From: Cryptomeria japonica
Taxonomy: Eukaryota; Streptophyta; Pinopsida; Cupressales; Cupressaceae
Direction of reading: 5' to 3'
Assembly: GCF_030272615.1 (NCBI RefSeq)
Contig: NC_081410.1
Coordinates: 186,417,619 to 186,481,618 of the forward strand
DNA: 64,000 bases
Shown here: in pieces, positions 31,870 to 43,849 of the stretch
Layout: each line of letters opens with the position of its first letter
Position numbering within the stretch: position 1 is the stretch's first letter
Translations under genes and position numbers: made by a program
The notes under the pieces: generated by a model
Told to the model about the DNA's origin: nothing
Database searches by the model: none
What the model saw: only the letters and a program-made list of their open reading frames with translations

Positions 31870-32965
31870 TATCAATATTCTCTTGCTCTCTCTATCTCAC
31901 TCTCTTTATCCCCTCAAGATCTAGACCTATCTCACTCCCTATCACTCTTCCCTTGATCCCACTCTCTATCTCACTCTCTACTCTCTCTCCAACATCTAAA
32001 TTTTATATTTTTTATAGAATTGGTCAAGTTTCAATAATTAGAAGACTCTTATCATCATTATCTCTCTTTGTCTCCCCAAAGCTCTAGACCTTATCCTCTC
32101 CCTTTCCCCCTCTCTCTACCTTTCTATATCTCACTCTCTCCTCTCCCCAGCAAGCTTTGTACCTATCTCTCCACCTCTCTCTCTCACACCCTTCATTCTT
32201 CACTATCTATCTACCCTCTCTCTATATAGGTATCATACACACACTCTCTCCTCTCTATCTCACCTCTCTCTCCCTCCCGGCCTCTCTCTAATTAGTTCTA
32301 TCTCTCATATCCCTCTCTCTACATACTTTCCCATTACTCCCTACCTTTATTTATCTACATGCATGTCCCTCTCTCCTTCCCTCTCCACTTCTCTCTCACC
32401 CTTTCCCTTTCTACTTATCTATATCTCTCCTCTCCCTCTCTCTCTACATACCTATCCCTCCCTCCCCCTCTCTCTCACTCTCTTCCTCACTCCTTCACTC
32501 CTTCCCTCTCCATTTATCTCTATATTTCCCCTCTCTCCATCCCTCCCTCCTTCCCTCTCTCCCCATCTCTACCTCTCCATCTTTCTCTCAATTTCTCTAT
32601 ACCTCCTCTTTCTCTCTCTTTATCTCCTTCTCTCTTTCTAGCTATATATCTATTTATCTCCCCTCTCACTCTCACTCTTTATCTTGCCTCACTATCTCTC
32701 TCTACCTCCTTCCCTCCATACTTCTCTCTATATCACCTCTTTCTACCTCCCTACCTTTCTCTCCCTCCCTCCCTCTAAATCTCTTTGCCTACCTATCTCT
32801 CTAATTCTCCTTCCCTAAATACTTGCCTCTATCTCCCCTCCCTCTCTCCTCTCTCCACTTATCTCTATCTCTCTCTCCTCCCCTCTCTACTTCTCTATAT
32901 CTCCCCTCTCCATCTCTTTCTACATATCGCTCCCTTCCGCCCTCTCTATAAATGCTTCTATCTCT
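31870..32965 (+). repeat. Polypyrimidine (CTCTCY)n low-complexity tract
   Basis: About 1.1 kb made almost entirely of C and T on the plus strand, with irregular ctctctc, ccctcc and tatctct units. Long ORFs here (32359-32778 and overlaps) give only Ser/Leu/Pro repeats and are not genes. It lies directly beside a purine-rich stretch. Confidence 0.85.
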
Positions 32966-33135
32966 CTCTAAAGATGGAGGGAGGGAGATAATAGAGGAAG
33001 GGATAAAGATAAATATGGAGATAAGTAGATATGGAAGCAAAGAGAGAAAGAGAGAGTGAGGTACAGAGGAGAGAGAGGTGAGATAGAGAGAAGTGGAGAA
33101 GGAAGTAAAGGGTAGGGAGAGATGAGATGGATATA
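32966..33135 (+). repeat. Polypurine tract facing the polypyrimidine tract
   Basis: About 150 bp rich in gagagag and ggagggag, the strand complement of the neighbouring CT-rich DNA. The composition flips near 32966-32975. The two could pair as an imperfect hairpin; the minus-strand ORF at 32801-33193 only translates it. Confidence 0.75.
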
Positions 33136-33139
33136 AGTG

Positions 33140-33849
33140 TTTTGAAAATATACAATGTAAAATTATGTAAAAACAAAAAAATAAAAAGTACACACATATT
33201 TACATGGAAAAAACTAGTAAAAATATACCAAGGGAAAACCATGGGCAAAGATCTTTTGTATTATGTTTCTCAAAAAAAATCATAGTTACAATGATCTTCA
33301 AAAAGTGTGTAGAAAGCATGACTTCGCATAGAATATGACATCCAAGTTACAGAGTCCTAATTGAAGATAACTTTTCCCAAAAATAGAAAATATTACTTGT
33401 GCAACTACATGTCAAACAAATGTCAAAATGGTTTAAAATAGTAAGTACCAAAAAAAAATTGTCACTACTGGAATAACACTAGAATTGACTTCTGAAAAAT
33501 ATACAATGTAGAATTATGTAAAAAAACAATAAACAATACACACATATTCACATGGAAAAAACTAGTAAAAATATACCAAAGGAAAACCATGCGCAAAGAT
33601 CTTTTGTATTATGTTTCTCAAAAAAAAATCATAAACAATGATCTTCAAAAAGTGTGTGTAGAAAGCATGACTTCGCATAGCATATGACATCCAAGTTACA
33701 AAGTCCTGATTGAAGATAACTTTCCCCAAAAATAAAAAATATTACTTGTGCGACTACATGTCAAACAAATGTCACAATGGTTTAAAATAGTAAGTACCAA
33801 AAAAAATTGTCACTGATGGAATAATACTAGAATTGATTTCATAATCCAA
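33140..33849 (-). repeat. Tandem ~350-bp repeat at the 3' end of a copia relic
   Basis: A block beginning aaaatatacaatgta and ending near 'actagaattga.ttc' occurs at about 33144-33490 and again at about 33491-33841. There are roughly 20 differences plus small indels. On the minus strand, copy 2 follows a purine-rich stretch (33850-33866, AAGTGGGAGAAAG) after the copia pol region, the place of a 3' LTR. It may be an LTR with an internal duplication or two short LTRs side by side. Confidence 0.6.
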
Positions 33850-35269
33850 CTTTCTCCCACTTGAAGTTAAATTTATCTCTTATGAATAACTCCTCTACTA
33901 AAATTATAATGTCAATTCTACCTATCATCAAGTAATATGCAAACATAGAAAAGCTCTACACTAGATGAACTTGTCTCTGTTAATAGGCTTCATCAAAATA
34001 TCTACTAGGTTTATATTAGTGTGTATCCTAGCCAAAGATATTTTTCCTCCTTGTACCATCTCAAGTACAAAGTGATAATGAATACTAATATTCTTTGTTT
34101 TGGAACGATATGTTGATTTTTGTGCTAAAGCACTTTAACTATCACAATGCAACACCATGTTATCTTTCTTTACTTGGAATTCACCCAAAAGTCTATGAAG
34201 CTAGATTGCTTCCTTGATAGCTTATGTTGTTGTCATATATTCAGCTTTAGTAATAGATAATGTCACCATTATGTGCAACTTTGATACCTAGATATCATCT
34301 CCTCCAACTAAGGAAAAAACATAGCCTATAGTGGACTATCTCTTATCTTTGTCTACACCAAAATCTACATTCACATACCCATTAACTTGAAGACTTATCC
34401 CATTGTAATAGAAAGCAACATTTCAAGTGCCCCCTCAAATATCTGAGAATCCACTTCATAGTCACCCAATGATGAGTACCTAGATTCGCAATTGAACAAC
34501 TAACTACTCCCATTGCTTGTGCAATATCTAGTCTAGTGCACACCATGGTGAATATAAGATAACTATTGTTGATGAGCACAATATGTGATACATATGTGTC
34601 TTCTTTACTTCTATGCTAGGGCATTATTCTAAATACAATTTAATATGAACTAGGAAATGGAGTACTAATTGGTTACACGTTCTACATATTGAAGCACTGC
34701 AGAACCTTCTCCATATAAGTTTCTTTTGACAACCATATTTTCCTATTACTTTTGTCTTTATGTATCCTCATTCCAACAATCTGATTTGCACTACCTAAGT
34801 TCTCCATCCCAAACTCCCTAGCAAGCTGAACTTTCAAATGGATGATTTTATGCATGTTGGAACTACCGCCAACATGTCATCAACATATAGAAGTAGAATA
34901 ATAAAACTACCATCATCATACCTTTAAAAAAAGGCACAATGATCAACCTTATGTCTACTAAAACCCAAATTCATCATGAAGGAATCAAACTACTTGTACC
35001 AACACCTTGGTGCTTGTTTCAAACTATATAACAGTTTTCTCAACCTACAAACAAGGTTCTCTTTGGGTCTTTCCTCTAAAGCTTTTGGTTTCTGCATATT
35101 AATCTCTTTAAAGAGATCATTGTGTAGTTGTCCTAACTCCAAATCAAGACTAGCAACAAGAGCTAAAACAACTCTAATAGTACTTAATCACTCTCTACTT
35201 AACAACTCTAATAGACTAGCAACAGGTGATAAAATTTCATCAAAATTAATACCAAACTTTTGTGCATAC
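33850..35269 (-). pseudogene. Ty1/copia RT-RNase H relic (oldest element of the nest)
   Basis: Minus-strand translation in several frames gives RT pieces: FGINFDEILSPVAS (about 35255-35215), CRLRKLLYSLKQAP with CWYK (about 35055-35000), and LLYVDDMLA with the catalytic YVDD (about 34895-34870). A conserved copia block follows (34382-34579: MVCTRLDIAQAMGVV, then WILRYLRGHLKCC), then RNase H pieces leftward to 33900. There are many stops and frame shifts. The match ends exactly at 35269, where another element's LTR begins, so upstream RT, integrase and gag should lie on the far side of that insertion, outside the window. Confidence 0.7.
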
Positions 35270-36419
35270 TGTAATACCCTAAAAATGGTCATCTAAACCA
35301 TGGGCCCCTAATCTTGACAACGTCACCAAGGTCCTAACCAAAGGCAATTAAATAAATCTTGAGCACACAATTAATTCCTAAAATCATCAAATGTCACATG
35401 GCAAATCAATCACTCAATATTAATTAAATTAATCATTCCAAGTAAATCATTTTAAACAATTAACTTATTTATTTTAATTAAATATCCTAGCATATTTAAT
35501 TAAATAAATCAAATTGCCATAAATCTTCAAAAAAGGAAACAAATCAAGAAAGAGGAATTAATTCAATTAAATAAATCAATTATGAGCACAAATCTTCAAA
35601 ATGGAAATAAATCAAAAAAGGAATTAATTGACAAAAAAGAATTAAAATTTGAGAAAAGAAATAAATTGGAGATAATCTTGAAAAAACAAATTAAAAATTG
35701 ATAGATAATCTCAAAGAAAGCAATTAAAACAATTAAATATTAAAATTGAATGAAATAGATAATAAATCAGTTTTTTCTTGATTTTATCTTAATTTTAGTT
35801 CAATTTCCTTTAAATCGGTTTTTTCTTGATTTAATCTTAATTTTAGTTCAATTTCCTTTAAATCGGTTTTTTCTTGATTTAATCTTAATTTTAGTTCAAT
35901 TTCCTTTAAAACTGAGAAAAGAATCCAATCACATCAATTCACCTGGATTGTGCTTCCTCTTGAAAAATCTTGACCGCTCATCATCATTTGATCTCAACTG
36001 TTGGTTTCTTTCTGAATTTTTTATAAATTCAGGCTCATCTCTCATTCAAAGGGAGGCTGGAGAATACATCGTTATTATACTATTTTTTCTTTAGACTCAT
36101 TGATATATTGCATATTAATTATTTTATATTTATTAAATCATTTAGCTTAATATTGCTTAAATCTTGTTAGATCAATATTGCATCCATCTAGCATTCATCA
36201 TGTTCATATAGATAAAATCCTTCGTCTTGATGTTGTCTAGTCACTGGTATTGCTAAATAATCTGAGAGCAATCTTATACTCACATCTTTTAGAAGGCAAT
36301 GGGTCGATTTGTTATGGTTTATTATTCATTGATTATATCTGACTAACCATGCATGTAATGACTTGATTGAAGTGTTGTGTATTGCAGATACAAATGCAGA
36401 TCCACTTTCCACACACACA
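35270..36419 (+). repeat. Candidate 5' LTR of the outer Ty3 element
   Basis: It begins TGTAATACCC exactly where copia homology ends and finishes near ...CACACACA before a PBS-like sequence. The left edge is well supported by the interruption of copia RT. The right edge is an estimate, because the matching 3' LTR is outside the window. Confidence 0.55.
35767..35910 (+). repeat. Three tandem 48-bp repeats in the LTR
   Basis: The unit 'ggttttttcttgatttaatc' plus about 28 bases occurs three times in a row, nearly identical, at about 35767, 35815 and 35863. Confidence 0.85.
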
Positions 36420-36422
36420 TTT

Positions 36423-36441
36423 CTAGCACCCACTGTGGGGC
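36423..36441 (+). other. Primer-binding-site candidate of the outer Ty3 element
   Basis: CTAGCACCCACTGTGGGGC lies just inside the inferred LTR. It resembles the GGCGCCCACCGTGGGGC type of PBS seen in some plant Ty3 elements, with changes. It differs from the PBS of the inner element. The tRNA was not assigned. Confidence 0.4.
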
Positions 36442-36553
36442 TCTAACCCACAACTACAATATTTCTAATTTTTCTTGAACAAATTTAATGTTTGGTTTTT
36501 ATAAATAATAAACATGTTGTAAATTTGCAAATAAAAATCTTTTTTTTTATTGT

Positions 36554-37110
36554 TCTTCTATGACAGTCAAAAATGGTCTTGGTTTGGAGAGAATAACTAT
36601 GTATTGAACCATTGGATCTCAACCAATTTTTTATATGTTGTTTAAAATAAAGTTTTCTACAGGTTCACCAAAGGGATTTTCCTAAAGATTTTGGGTTTGA
36701 AAGTTATGATTGACAGAGTGCAGGATTGTCATTTTACTCATTCTTCTATGACAGTCAAAAATGGTCTCAGTTTGGAGAGCATACCTTTTTATTGAACCGT
36801 TGGATCTCAACCAATTTTTGATATGTTTTTTAAACTCAAGTTTTATACAGGTTAACTGAAGGGATTTTCTTAAACATTTTGGATTTGAAATTTATGATTG
36901 ACATAGTGCAGGACTTTCATTTTACTCATTTTTCTGTGACAGTCACAAATGGTCTCGGTTCGGAGAGTATAACTTTTTATTTAACTGTTGGATCTAACCC
37001 AAATTGTAATATGTTTTGTAAAATCAAGGTTTCCACATTTCCATTGAAGATATTTTCTAAATTATCTCTAGATCAAAAGTTATAAATGACAGAGTGAAGT
37101 ACTACCAAAA
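36554..37110 (+). repeat. Three tandem ~187-bp repeats in the leader
   Basis: Units starting near ttctatgacagtcaaaaatg at about 36554, 36741 and 36928 share 'ttggatctcaaccaattttt' and 'tatgattgacagagtgcagga', with increasing divergence in the third. They lie between PBS and gag and are non-coding; the ORF at 36879-37085 is part of this repeat. Confidence 0.75.
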
Positions 37111-38645
37111 CTGTCATAACTAGGATAGTCATAAAAAAATGGAAATTCTTGTTAGATTAGTTTAAGTTATAGTTTGCATACTAGAATTTTCTTTTGATAA
37201 TTATTTTTTATGTTATTTTGGAAACTAATTTTGATATTTTAATGTTTTCGGGACGCTTGTCAAAGAATCTATCAATCAAACATACGCCTGCCAAATAATC
37301 AAGAAGAAAATGACTGCTGACATATTGGTTTTGCAGGTTGCCTAAGGAGAATCGACTAAACATTGTGTATTCATTTAGTATTTTCTTAGGCACTTGAATT
37401 TCTATCTGGTTAAAGAAAAAATCTGTCTTTCATGTTTTCAAAAAAATCTAAGAGGTAGGAGAGTATGCTCTTGTTTTTTATAGACAATCAGAAATCTAGA
37501 CCCTCAAAGCTTTTTTCTAAGTTTTGAGATTTGTGTACCTTTAGCGGGCCTTTCACAGTGGGAAAAAATAATCACCCTGTGAGAATGACCCAAGTGAGTA
37601 CAGTTGGACCAGAGCATTCCAACTCACTATAATAAATAGGCCTCTGGTGATTAAAGTCTCAGAGGATGGGATTATTTGAGTTTTCTCTTTTAGATCTCTC
37701 ATACCGAGCATTTTGTAGGGCCTCATGGTCTCAATCACGTTTGCTACATCTTGTTTCGGTACCTTGTTGGGCTATAGGCCTCAATCATGCTTGCGTGACT
37801 TCAAGGGGCAATTTCAAACGGAATTAAGATAGAAGCTACCCGATTCACCTCCGAAAGGTTGATAATCTTTGTGCAAGAGAGATAGTAACTCTCCCAAGAC
37901 ACTTGCCATATCGTACCCCCATTAGCATTTGGAGTCGGCTAATACGGCGTTGAGAATCCATTGCATGAGACTCAGTGGTTGTATTCTGATTAGGTATTGG
38001 GTGTGTACCTAACTCAGCAAGCAAAGGTTTTCTTCTGTAAGCCAACTTCCATAAGGTTAGCGTAATGTGATTGAATTATTATATATCTTGCATGTTTTCT
38101 ATGTTTTCATCCCTAAAACTAAAACTGAAATACTAAAATTGGAGAAAACAAATGAAACAATATCAAACAATTTAGTGATAAACTCTATATGTGTCCAAAC
38201 TGGTCTTTGTCAGTCATCGAAACATCAATCCTTATCAAAAAATGGTAGTCGTCAATCATTGAAACTTTGTCTGTCAGAATCTCATCTATGTCCAATCCTC
38301 TGTCATACGAATTCCTGATCTTGTAAGTCAAAATAGTCAAAATTGTCTAAAATAGTCTCCAGCGAGCCTAAAACTAGTTATCATCCTCCCGAGCATAAAC
38401 AACCTTGATAGTGTACCTCTGTCATTGCGTTGCACGATTTTGTCGATCGTCTCTTAAGCTAGTTCAAACAAACGTCTCATCAAACCTAAGTTAACTTAGA
38501 TAACATCTTACATAGGATAGATCATTCCTGAAACCAGACCAGATCTTAAGTTACTTCTCTCAATCACTACGTTAAAACGAACTACTAGCTACAATTTGAT
38601 CTTGACTTCTGTAACACATCTCGCTCTCAATCCTGTCGGTTAGAA
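37111..38645 (+). other. Leader (5' UTR) of the outer Ty3 element
   Basis: No convincing coding region between the tandem repeats and the gag start. Short ORFs at 37208-38045 (minus) and 38067-38318 (plus) resemble nothing. A long leader is common in Tat-lineage elements. Confidence 0.45.
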
Positions 38646-40387
38646 ATGCCTGTTCAAACCAGAAGTTCTCGCAACAAAAAGGACAAAGAAAAAGAAACAC
38701 CCTTTGTGTCAAAAGACAATCCATCCTTTGTGGAAAACCCCTTTTACAATAAACCAATTTACGACACACCAATCTGTGGTCAGCCCCTATCTCCCACCAT
38801 GTTTGGGGAAAGACAAGAAAGAGAACCTAATAAACAAAACACTCACAACGACTTCAGCAATCATGCTACTAACAACGATTCATCAACTAAATTTGAGCTT
38901 CCTGAACCTCCTGATGATGAAGTACATAGATGTCAGAATAATAAAGAATTCTGGAAAATGATGAAGGTCATCATGGCTAGGGAAAAAGAAGACTATTTCC
39001 TAGAATTAGCAAAACAAGGTGCCAAACTCCCTACTGGTTATAATGTGGAGACCCTTGTTGCTAAAGAGGAAGAAACACCCTGGGGAAAAATGAGTAAACA
39101 AATGCAAGCATTACAAACTGCAGTCACAAGAATAGAAAACAAAGACAAAGCACCAAAACGATATTCTCTGGACACAATATGCCCATTCCCGTTCAACAAA
39201 AACCTTTACATGTCTCCATTTCCTTCACGCGTCGAGATCCCAAAATTTGACAAGTATGATGGTACCTCAAATTCTCAAGATCATGTCAGAGAGTTTTGTG
39301 CCACTTGTATGGAATTCATGCACGATCAAACGTATCTCATGCATCTTTTCCCAAGAAGTTTAGGGGGTCAAGTAATGGAATGGTTCGCAAGCCTACCCAA
39401 AGGAATAAAAACATTTGAAGAGCTAATCCAACTATTTTTGCAACAATACTCTTACAACATTGTCACCCAGTCACCATGATAGAGCTTCGCAACACCAGAC
39501 AAAAGATAGGAGAACCCTTTCTCACTTTCCTCCAACGATGGAGAAAGATGTTCTCTAGATATTCACGAACTATCCCAGATCTTGAGAAAATGGACATCTT
39601 CATCAACAACTTAGTCCCTGAATTGAAATACAGTGTCCAGATGCAAGTACACCCTTCATTCAACAAAATGGTAGATAACGCCCTCAGAATGGAAGATGTG
39701 CTTATCAAAAAGGGAGATATATCACTTTGGAAAGAAACATCGCAAGGTCCTAGCTCTAAAGAAAAGAGTAAATATTGGAAATATGGCAAAGACAACAATA
39801 AGAACGTCATTAGTGATGGGGTGGTAGATACTATCCAAACAAAAACAAAATCCACAATATTTAACTTGGGCAGTGGCACACAAGCACTCAAGGCAGTTGA
39901 AACTACAACAGAGAATCCCCCAAAGAAAACAAGAGAGTGATTTAAAGATAAACCTTGGGTCTCAAAACCTAAGCGTGAGTTTACTCCTCTAGATGAGTCA
40001 TACGAATCGGCTTTTAAAATTTTATTGGCAAATAATCTGATAACATTGCCAGACAATTCCAAACCATATGACCCAGAAATTGGACCCAAATGGTGGAGAG
40101 AAAACGAGTACTATGAGTACCATCGGTACAAGGGACATAACATAAACCACTACGTGAAACTCCGACATGAGATCCAAGATCTCATTGACGCGGGCAAGAT
40201 CGTTGTTGGAAATCATGCAACTAATGTTGATCATAAGGCCTTTAAAGATCCCTTACCTAATTATGAACAAGGAGAATCCTCAAAATCCAAGGGAGGAGCT
40301 AGAGTCAATTATACTTACACTAATCACGATAATGTGATCAACATGATTGAATCTACCCAACCCGAATATTGCAATGTGATCATAGTT
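38646..40387 (+). pseudogene. gag: Ty3 Tat-like gag, frameshifted
   Basis: Start chosen at MPVQTRSSRNKK because the related inner element starts MAQTRSRSRQRE. The capsid (Retrotrans_gag-like) part includes PKFDKYDGTSNSQDHVREF and the later FLTFLQRWRKMFSRYSRTIP. The frame is lost near 39455-39476: translation from 38646 runs to a TGA at 39477-39479, while the conserved sequence continues in another frame from 39476. A TGA at 39938-39940 and a TAG at 40388-40390 interrupt that frame. At the knuckle, YYEYHRYKGHNINHY has Tyr at both positions where relatives have zinc-binding Cys. Gag would form the particle; this copy cannot. The 208-aa ORF at 39463-40089 (minus) is a shadow. Confidence 0.75.
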
Positions 40388-40390
40388 TAG

Positions 40391-42733
40391 GATCATCAAA
40401 GTCAAGCACAGACTGCTAATGTCGTGACTCGCGCTCAAAGGAAGATTTCTCTCCCAGGAGCTAGTCCCCCAACTTTTGATCACACGACATCAAAACTGCC
40501 AAATAGACAAACAGACACAATCATGGCTAAATCGAGACAACCAGCTTCATTGTCTTCCTCTGGTTATAGTATTGTCGAACAATTGAAGAGAACCAATGCT
40601 CAAATCTCTATTTTAGAACTCCTTAAGATCTCTTCTGCTCATAAAGAGGTCCTGGACAAGGCTCTACTTACCACCAGTGTCCCTAAAGATTTAGACGTAG
40701 ATCGGTTTCAATCTATGTTGGGTCACTTGACCTCACCCCATTATCTCACATTCTCTAAAGAAGATGATAACTCACTGAGTCATCCACATAACCAGCCATT
40801 ACACATTGAAGCCATGATCCATAAACACCGTGTTAAACATGTTTTGATAGATGGAGGCACTGGGTTGAATATTTGTACCTACAATCTATTGACACAGCTG
40901 GGATTCTCTGAAAATGTTATTGATCCAACCAAGAAGATAACAATCAAGGCATATGATGAAGAAGAAAGAACTTCTAAGGGTCTGGTACTATTACCAATCA
41001 GAGTAGGACCTGTGGAAAGAGATGTCATTTTTCAGGTCTTGGATCTTCCTCTTTCATACAACATCTTACTAGGTAGGCCATGGATTCATGACATGAAAGC
41101 AGTACCATCTACGTATCATCAATGCCTGAAATTTCCTCATAATGGAGTTGAAGTCAGTATTTTGGCCGATGCAAGCTATACCTACAATGCATTAATGCAG
41201 GGTGCTGATGCTTTTGTTCCTAACAATAGAGCAGCTTTTGCAGCTGAAAGTTCGGAATCTTTGCTGAGAGATTTAGAAAAGAAATTAAAAATCACAAACA
41301 CTGACATGGATGGCTACAAGATAGAGCCTATACTCTCACTAACGTCTCTTCCTCCATCACCAAGATAGTTGGGAAAACCGTCAGCGGGTATGAAGCCACA
41401 TATTTCAACCCCAAAGGTCATTTATGATGGTACCTTTATACAGTCCTCTACTTCTCTTGCAGGTGAGATAGAAGGAGATGATGTCCTTAAATCACTTTTC
41501 AAAGAAGACAATGCAGATAAAGAAGTACGACATTGTGCAATTTCTCTGACACAATATGGTCCAAGATACAAGATGCTTCAACGCATGAGATATTCAGGTA
41601 CTGGTCCCCTAGGTAAGCGTCAACAAGGTATTGTTGAACCCATTCAACTGCAAACTAAGTCTGTCAATGATAAAGCTGGACTGGGATATGATCCAAACAA
41701 GCACTCAGATCAGAAACGCACACCTCACTATCAACGTAAGTGGAAGAAAAAGGTACTACCTTTAACCATACAAGAGATTAATGCTCACCAACCTCAGGAA
41801 GAGGGTGACACTGAACAACAAGAATTGCCTACCCAGAGAAAGGAAACAGATGGAAATCAAGTTCCAATCCTATCAGCTATCATACCATAGGAAGTAGAAA
41901 TCCCAGAGGATATGAGAGATGAGGTATACAGAATCAGAGAATTGTTTGCACCGCTAAACGTTCCAGTCACATATACTGACAGACAACAAGTAGATGACTC
42001 AGAAACTGATTCAAATGAGTATGAATGGAGTCCAGATCACATCTCAGATACATCTACTACAGACACGCTTGAAGAACTCAGGGACACTGCAGATGACACA
42101 CAAGGGTTGATACACCTAAGAATGCAAAAGGAAATAGAGGAAATCAGATTAAAACGACAAGAAGATTATGACCGACAGCTGGAGAAAGAAAAGACACAAG
42201 CAAGTCCTTCACCTACCAACCCTCCTAATGAGATAGGACAAATCAGGTATGGAATTACACAGGAAGAACTAGAATCTACAACAAATGAACCAGTTATCAA
42301 TCCAGGAGAATCTGAATGGAACAGACAACGGGGATTAATAGAACCATCTAAGTCATATCCACAAGTCTGTCAAGTACAAGAAATCAACGAACTAAATCAC
42401 GAAGGAACTTGCAGCATCAAGGATGTGGGTGTTGATACTATATATGCCTTCACTAAACCACTTGAAAATGGGTCAGCAAATCCATCCTATGACTCTGATG
42501 ACTCGGACAGGAGCTCTATCTATGACAACAACTATTCAACAGCGCATTATGACTACTCTATCATGAATGATGAGATACTATCTACTATTATACCACGGTA
42601 TGTAGTCTATTCTGAAGGAGGTGACGACGCTAGAAGTAGGTCGGTTGAATTAGGTCCAATAAATACTAACATGAATGACGATAATCATGTCGTAACTCTT
42701 CCTAGTCTCGAGACACATACACAAGGTAGTATT
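40391..42733 (+). pseudogene. pro: Ty3 Tat-like protease, G-patch and acidic linker, cut by a copia insertion
   Basis: One frame continues from gag, interrupted only by TAG at 41366-41368 and 41888-41890. The retropepsin-like domain keeps its catalytic Asp in VLIDGGTGLNIC (about 40845-40880) and the later hydrophobic-Gly motif NILLGRPWIHDM (about 41060-41095). A G-patch-like segment follows at about 41561-41700 (YGPRYKMLQRM, then GPLGKRQQG and AGLGYDP). The rest is an acidic, poorly ordered linker (41912 on). At 42733 the frame runs into the copia LTR; the 36 C-terminal codons of that ORF (to 42841) are LTR sequence. Protease would process the polyprotein; RT is not in the window. Confidence 0.75.
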
Positions 42734-43793
42734 TGTTGGTATTTTGGTATGGTTTTGTCATTGATGTCAACACCTACTGAAAACAAGCACTTTGGAGATC
42801 CAGCAACATTCACCGGCAAGCAACTATTGCACAGTTACTAGTATATGGTTCACCGGCAGGATATATTGTTCACCGGTACCTGGAATGATATGGAAGACAC
42901 TTGGTAATGTCGAAGACATCGTGTGGACACTTTTTTTTAAAGAATTGATCATTGGTATATTCATATTTGCATATTTGCTTTTACCGGCAAATAGGTCCAG
43001 GTTATCTAGGGTTACACCAACAGGTTTATCTTTTCCAGATCAGCATGGCACGCTATGGAGATGATTTATTATTGATGTAAATGCATTAAGCCAACATGTT
43101 TAATCGGTTAGTGCATCAGATATTATATTATTTGTAAAATGATTTTATTGTAATATCTTGTAGAGCCGACCTACTAAAATTGGTCTTAGGGTATGGTATA
43201 AATGTAAGATCTTATTTGTAAGATCAAGTGTGGAATGCGAAAAAAGAATTGAGTGAAGGTATATGCGAGATTAAGCAGAGGTATACACGAAGACATCATT
43301 TGACGATGAAGTTAGGTTTTTGTATAAGCATATCAGCATTACACCGGTACTGAATCCAGCATATGAAGATGCTATTTTGTGCAGTGCATTCTTATTGGAT
43401 TTAACCATCCAATTGTAGTCAATGTTACTCCCATTTTGTGATTGAGCAGTGAGCTCTAGGCTGTTGGCCTTTCTGCATGTGCAGACCCCATTTATGTACA
43501 CTTACTATCTGCAATAGTATCATCTGATTGTGGGTAAGGTTTCCCACCGTGGTTTTTCCCCTTACAGGGTTTACACATACAAATATTGGTGTTATGTGTT
43601 GTGGATGACTTTATGTTTATGTTTCATGCATTAATACTTACCGATGTAGAAATTTACTGTTAACACTTTCTACCGGCATACTCAACCAATTTACCGGTAT
43701 TAAGCATCAAGTTGGTTAATTGATTTTTGGTTTGAATTTGTTTGACAACTGATTCACCCCCCCCCCCCTCTCAGTTATCTCTAGGACCTAACA
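42734..43793 (+). repeat. 5' LTR of the copia element
   Basis: Begins TGTTGGTATTTTGG, ends ACCTAACA and is followed at once by the primer-binding site, so the TGTT...AACA ends are inverted. It has a TATA box at 43197-43203 and a run of 13 C at 43757-43769 near the 3' edge. About 1.06 kb. The short ORF 42792-43064 is not a gene. Confidence 0.85.
43197..43203 (+). promoter_or_regulatory. TATA box of the copia LTR
   Basis: TATAAAT about 460 bp from the LTR start, the only good TATA in that part. Position fits the U3/R boundary of an LTR this size. Confidence 0.45.
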
Positions 43794-43795
43794 AT

Positions 43796-43807
43796 TGGTA
43801 TCAGAGC
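43796..43807 (+). other. Primer-binding site (initiator Met tRNA)
   Basis: TGGTATCAGAGC two bases after the LTR end. This is the standard complement of plant initiator tRNA-Met used by Ty1/copia elements. Confidence 0.9.
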
Positions 43808-43849
43808 TTAGTCCTCTTTTGCAGAAGTTTAACAACTTGAGGAGATCCA

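Larger units (their letters stand above)
35270..42733 (+). mobile_element. Ty3/gypsy Tat-like element, left part (outer host of the nest)
   Basis: It contains an LTR candidate, PBS candidate, long leader, gag, protease and G-patch region in plus orientation. It stops abruptly at 42733, where a copia LTR begins inside an open reading frame. RT, RNase H, integrase and the 3' LTR are not in the window and should lie beyond 64000. Gag and protease resemble those of the 46-62 kb element, so both belong to the same broad lineage. It inserted into an older copia RT at 35269/35270; the expected target duplication would be CATAC (35265-35269). Confidence 0.7.

Noticed and set aside
32359-32991. Long ORFs rich in Ser, Leu and Pro
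   Set aside because: They translate a polypyrimidine low-complexity tract in several frames at once.
39463-40089. 208-codon minus-strand ORF
   Set aside because: Antisense shadow of the Ty3 gag region; no domain and the plus strand explains the sequence.
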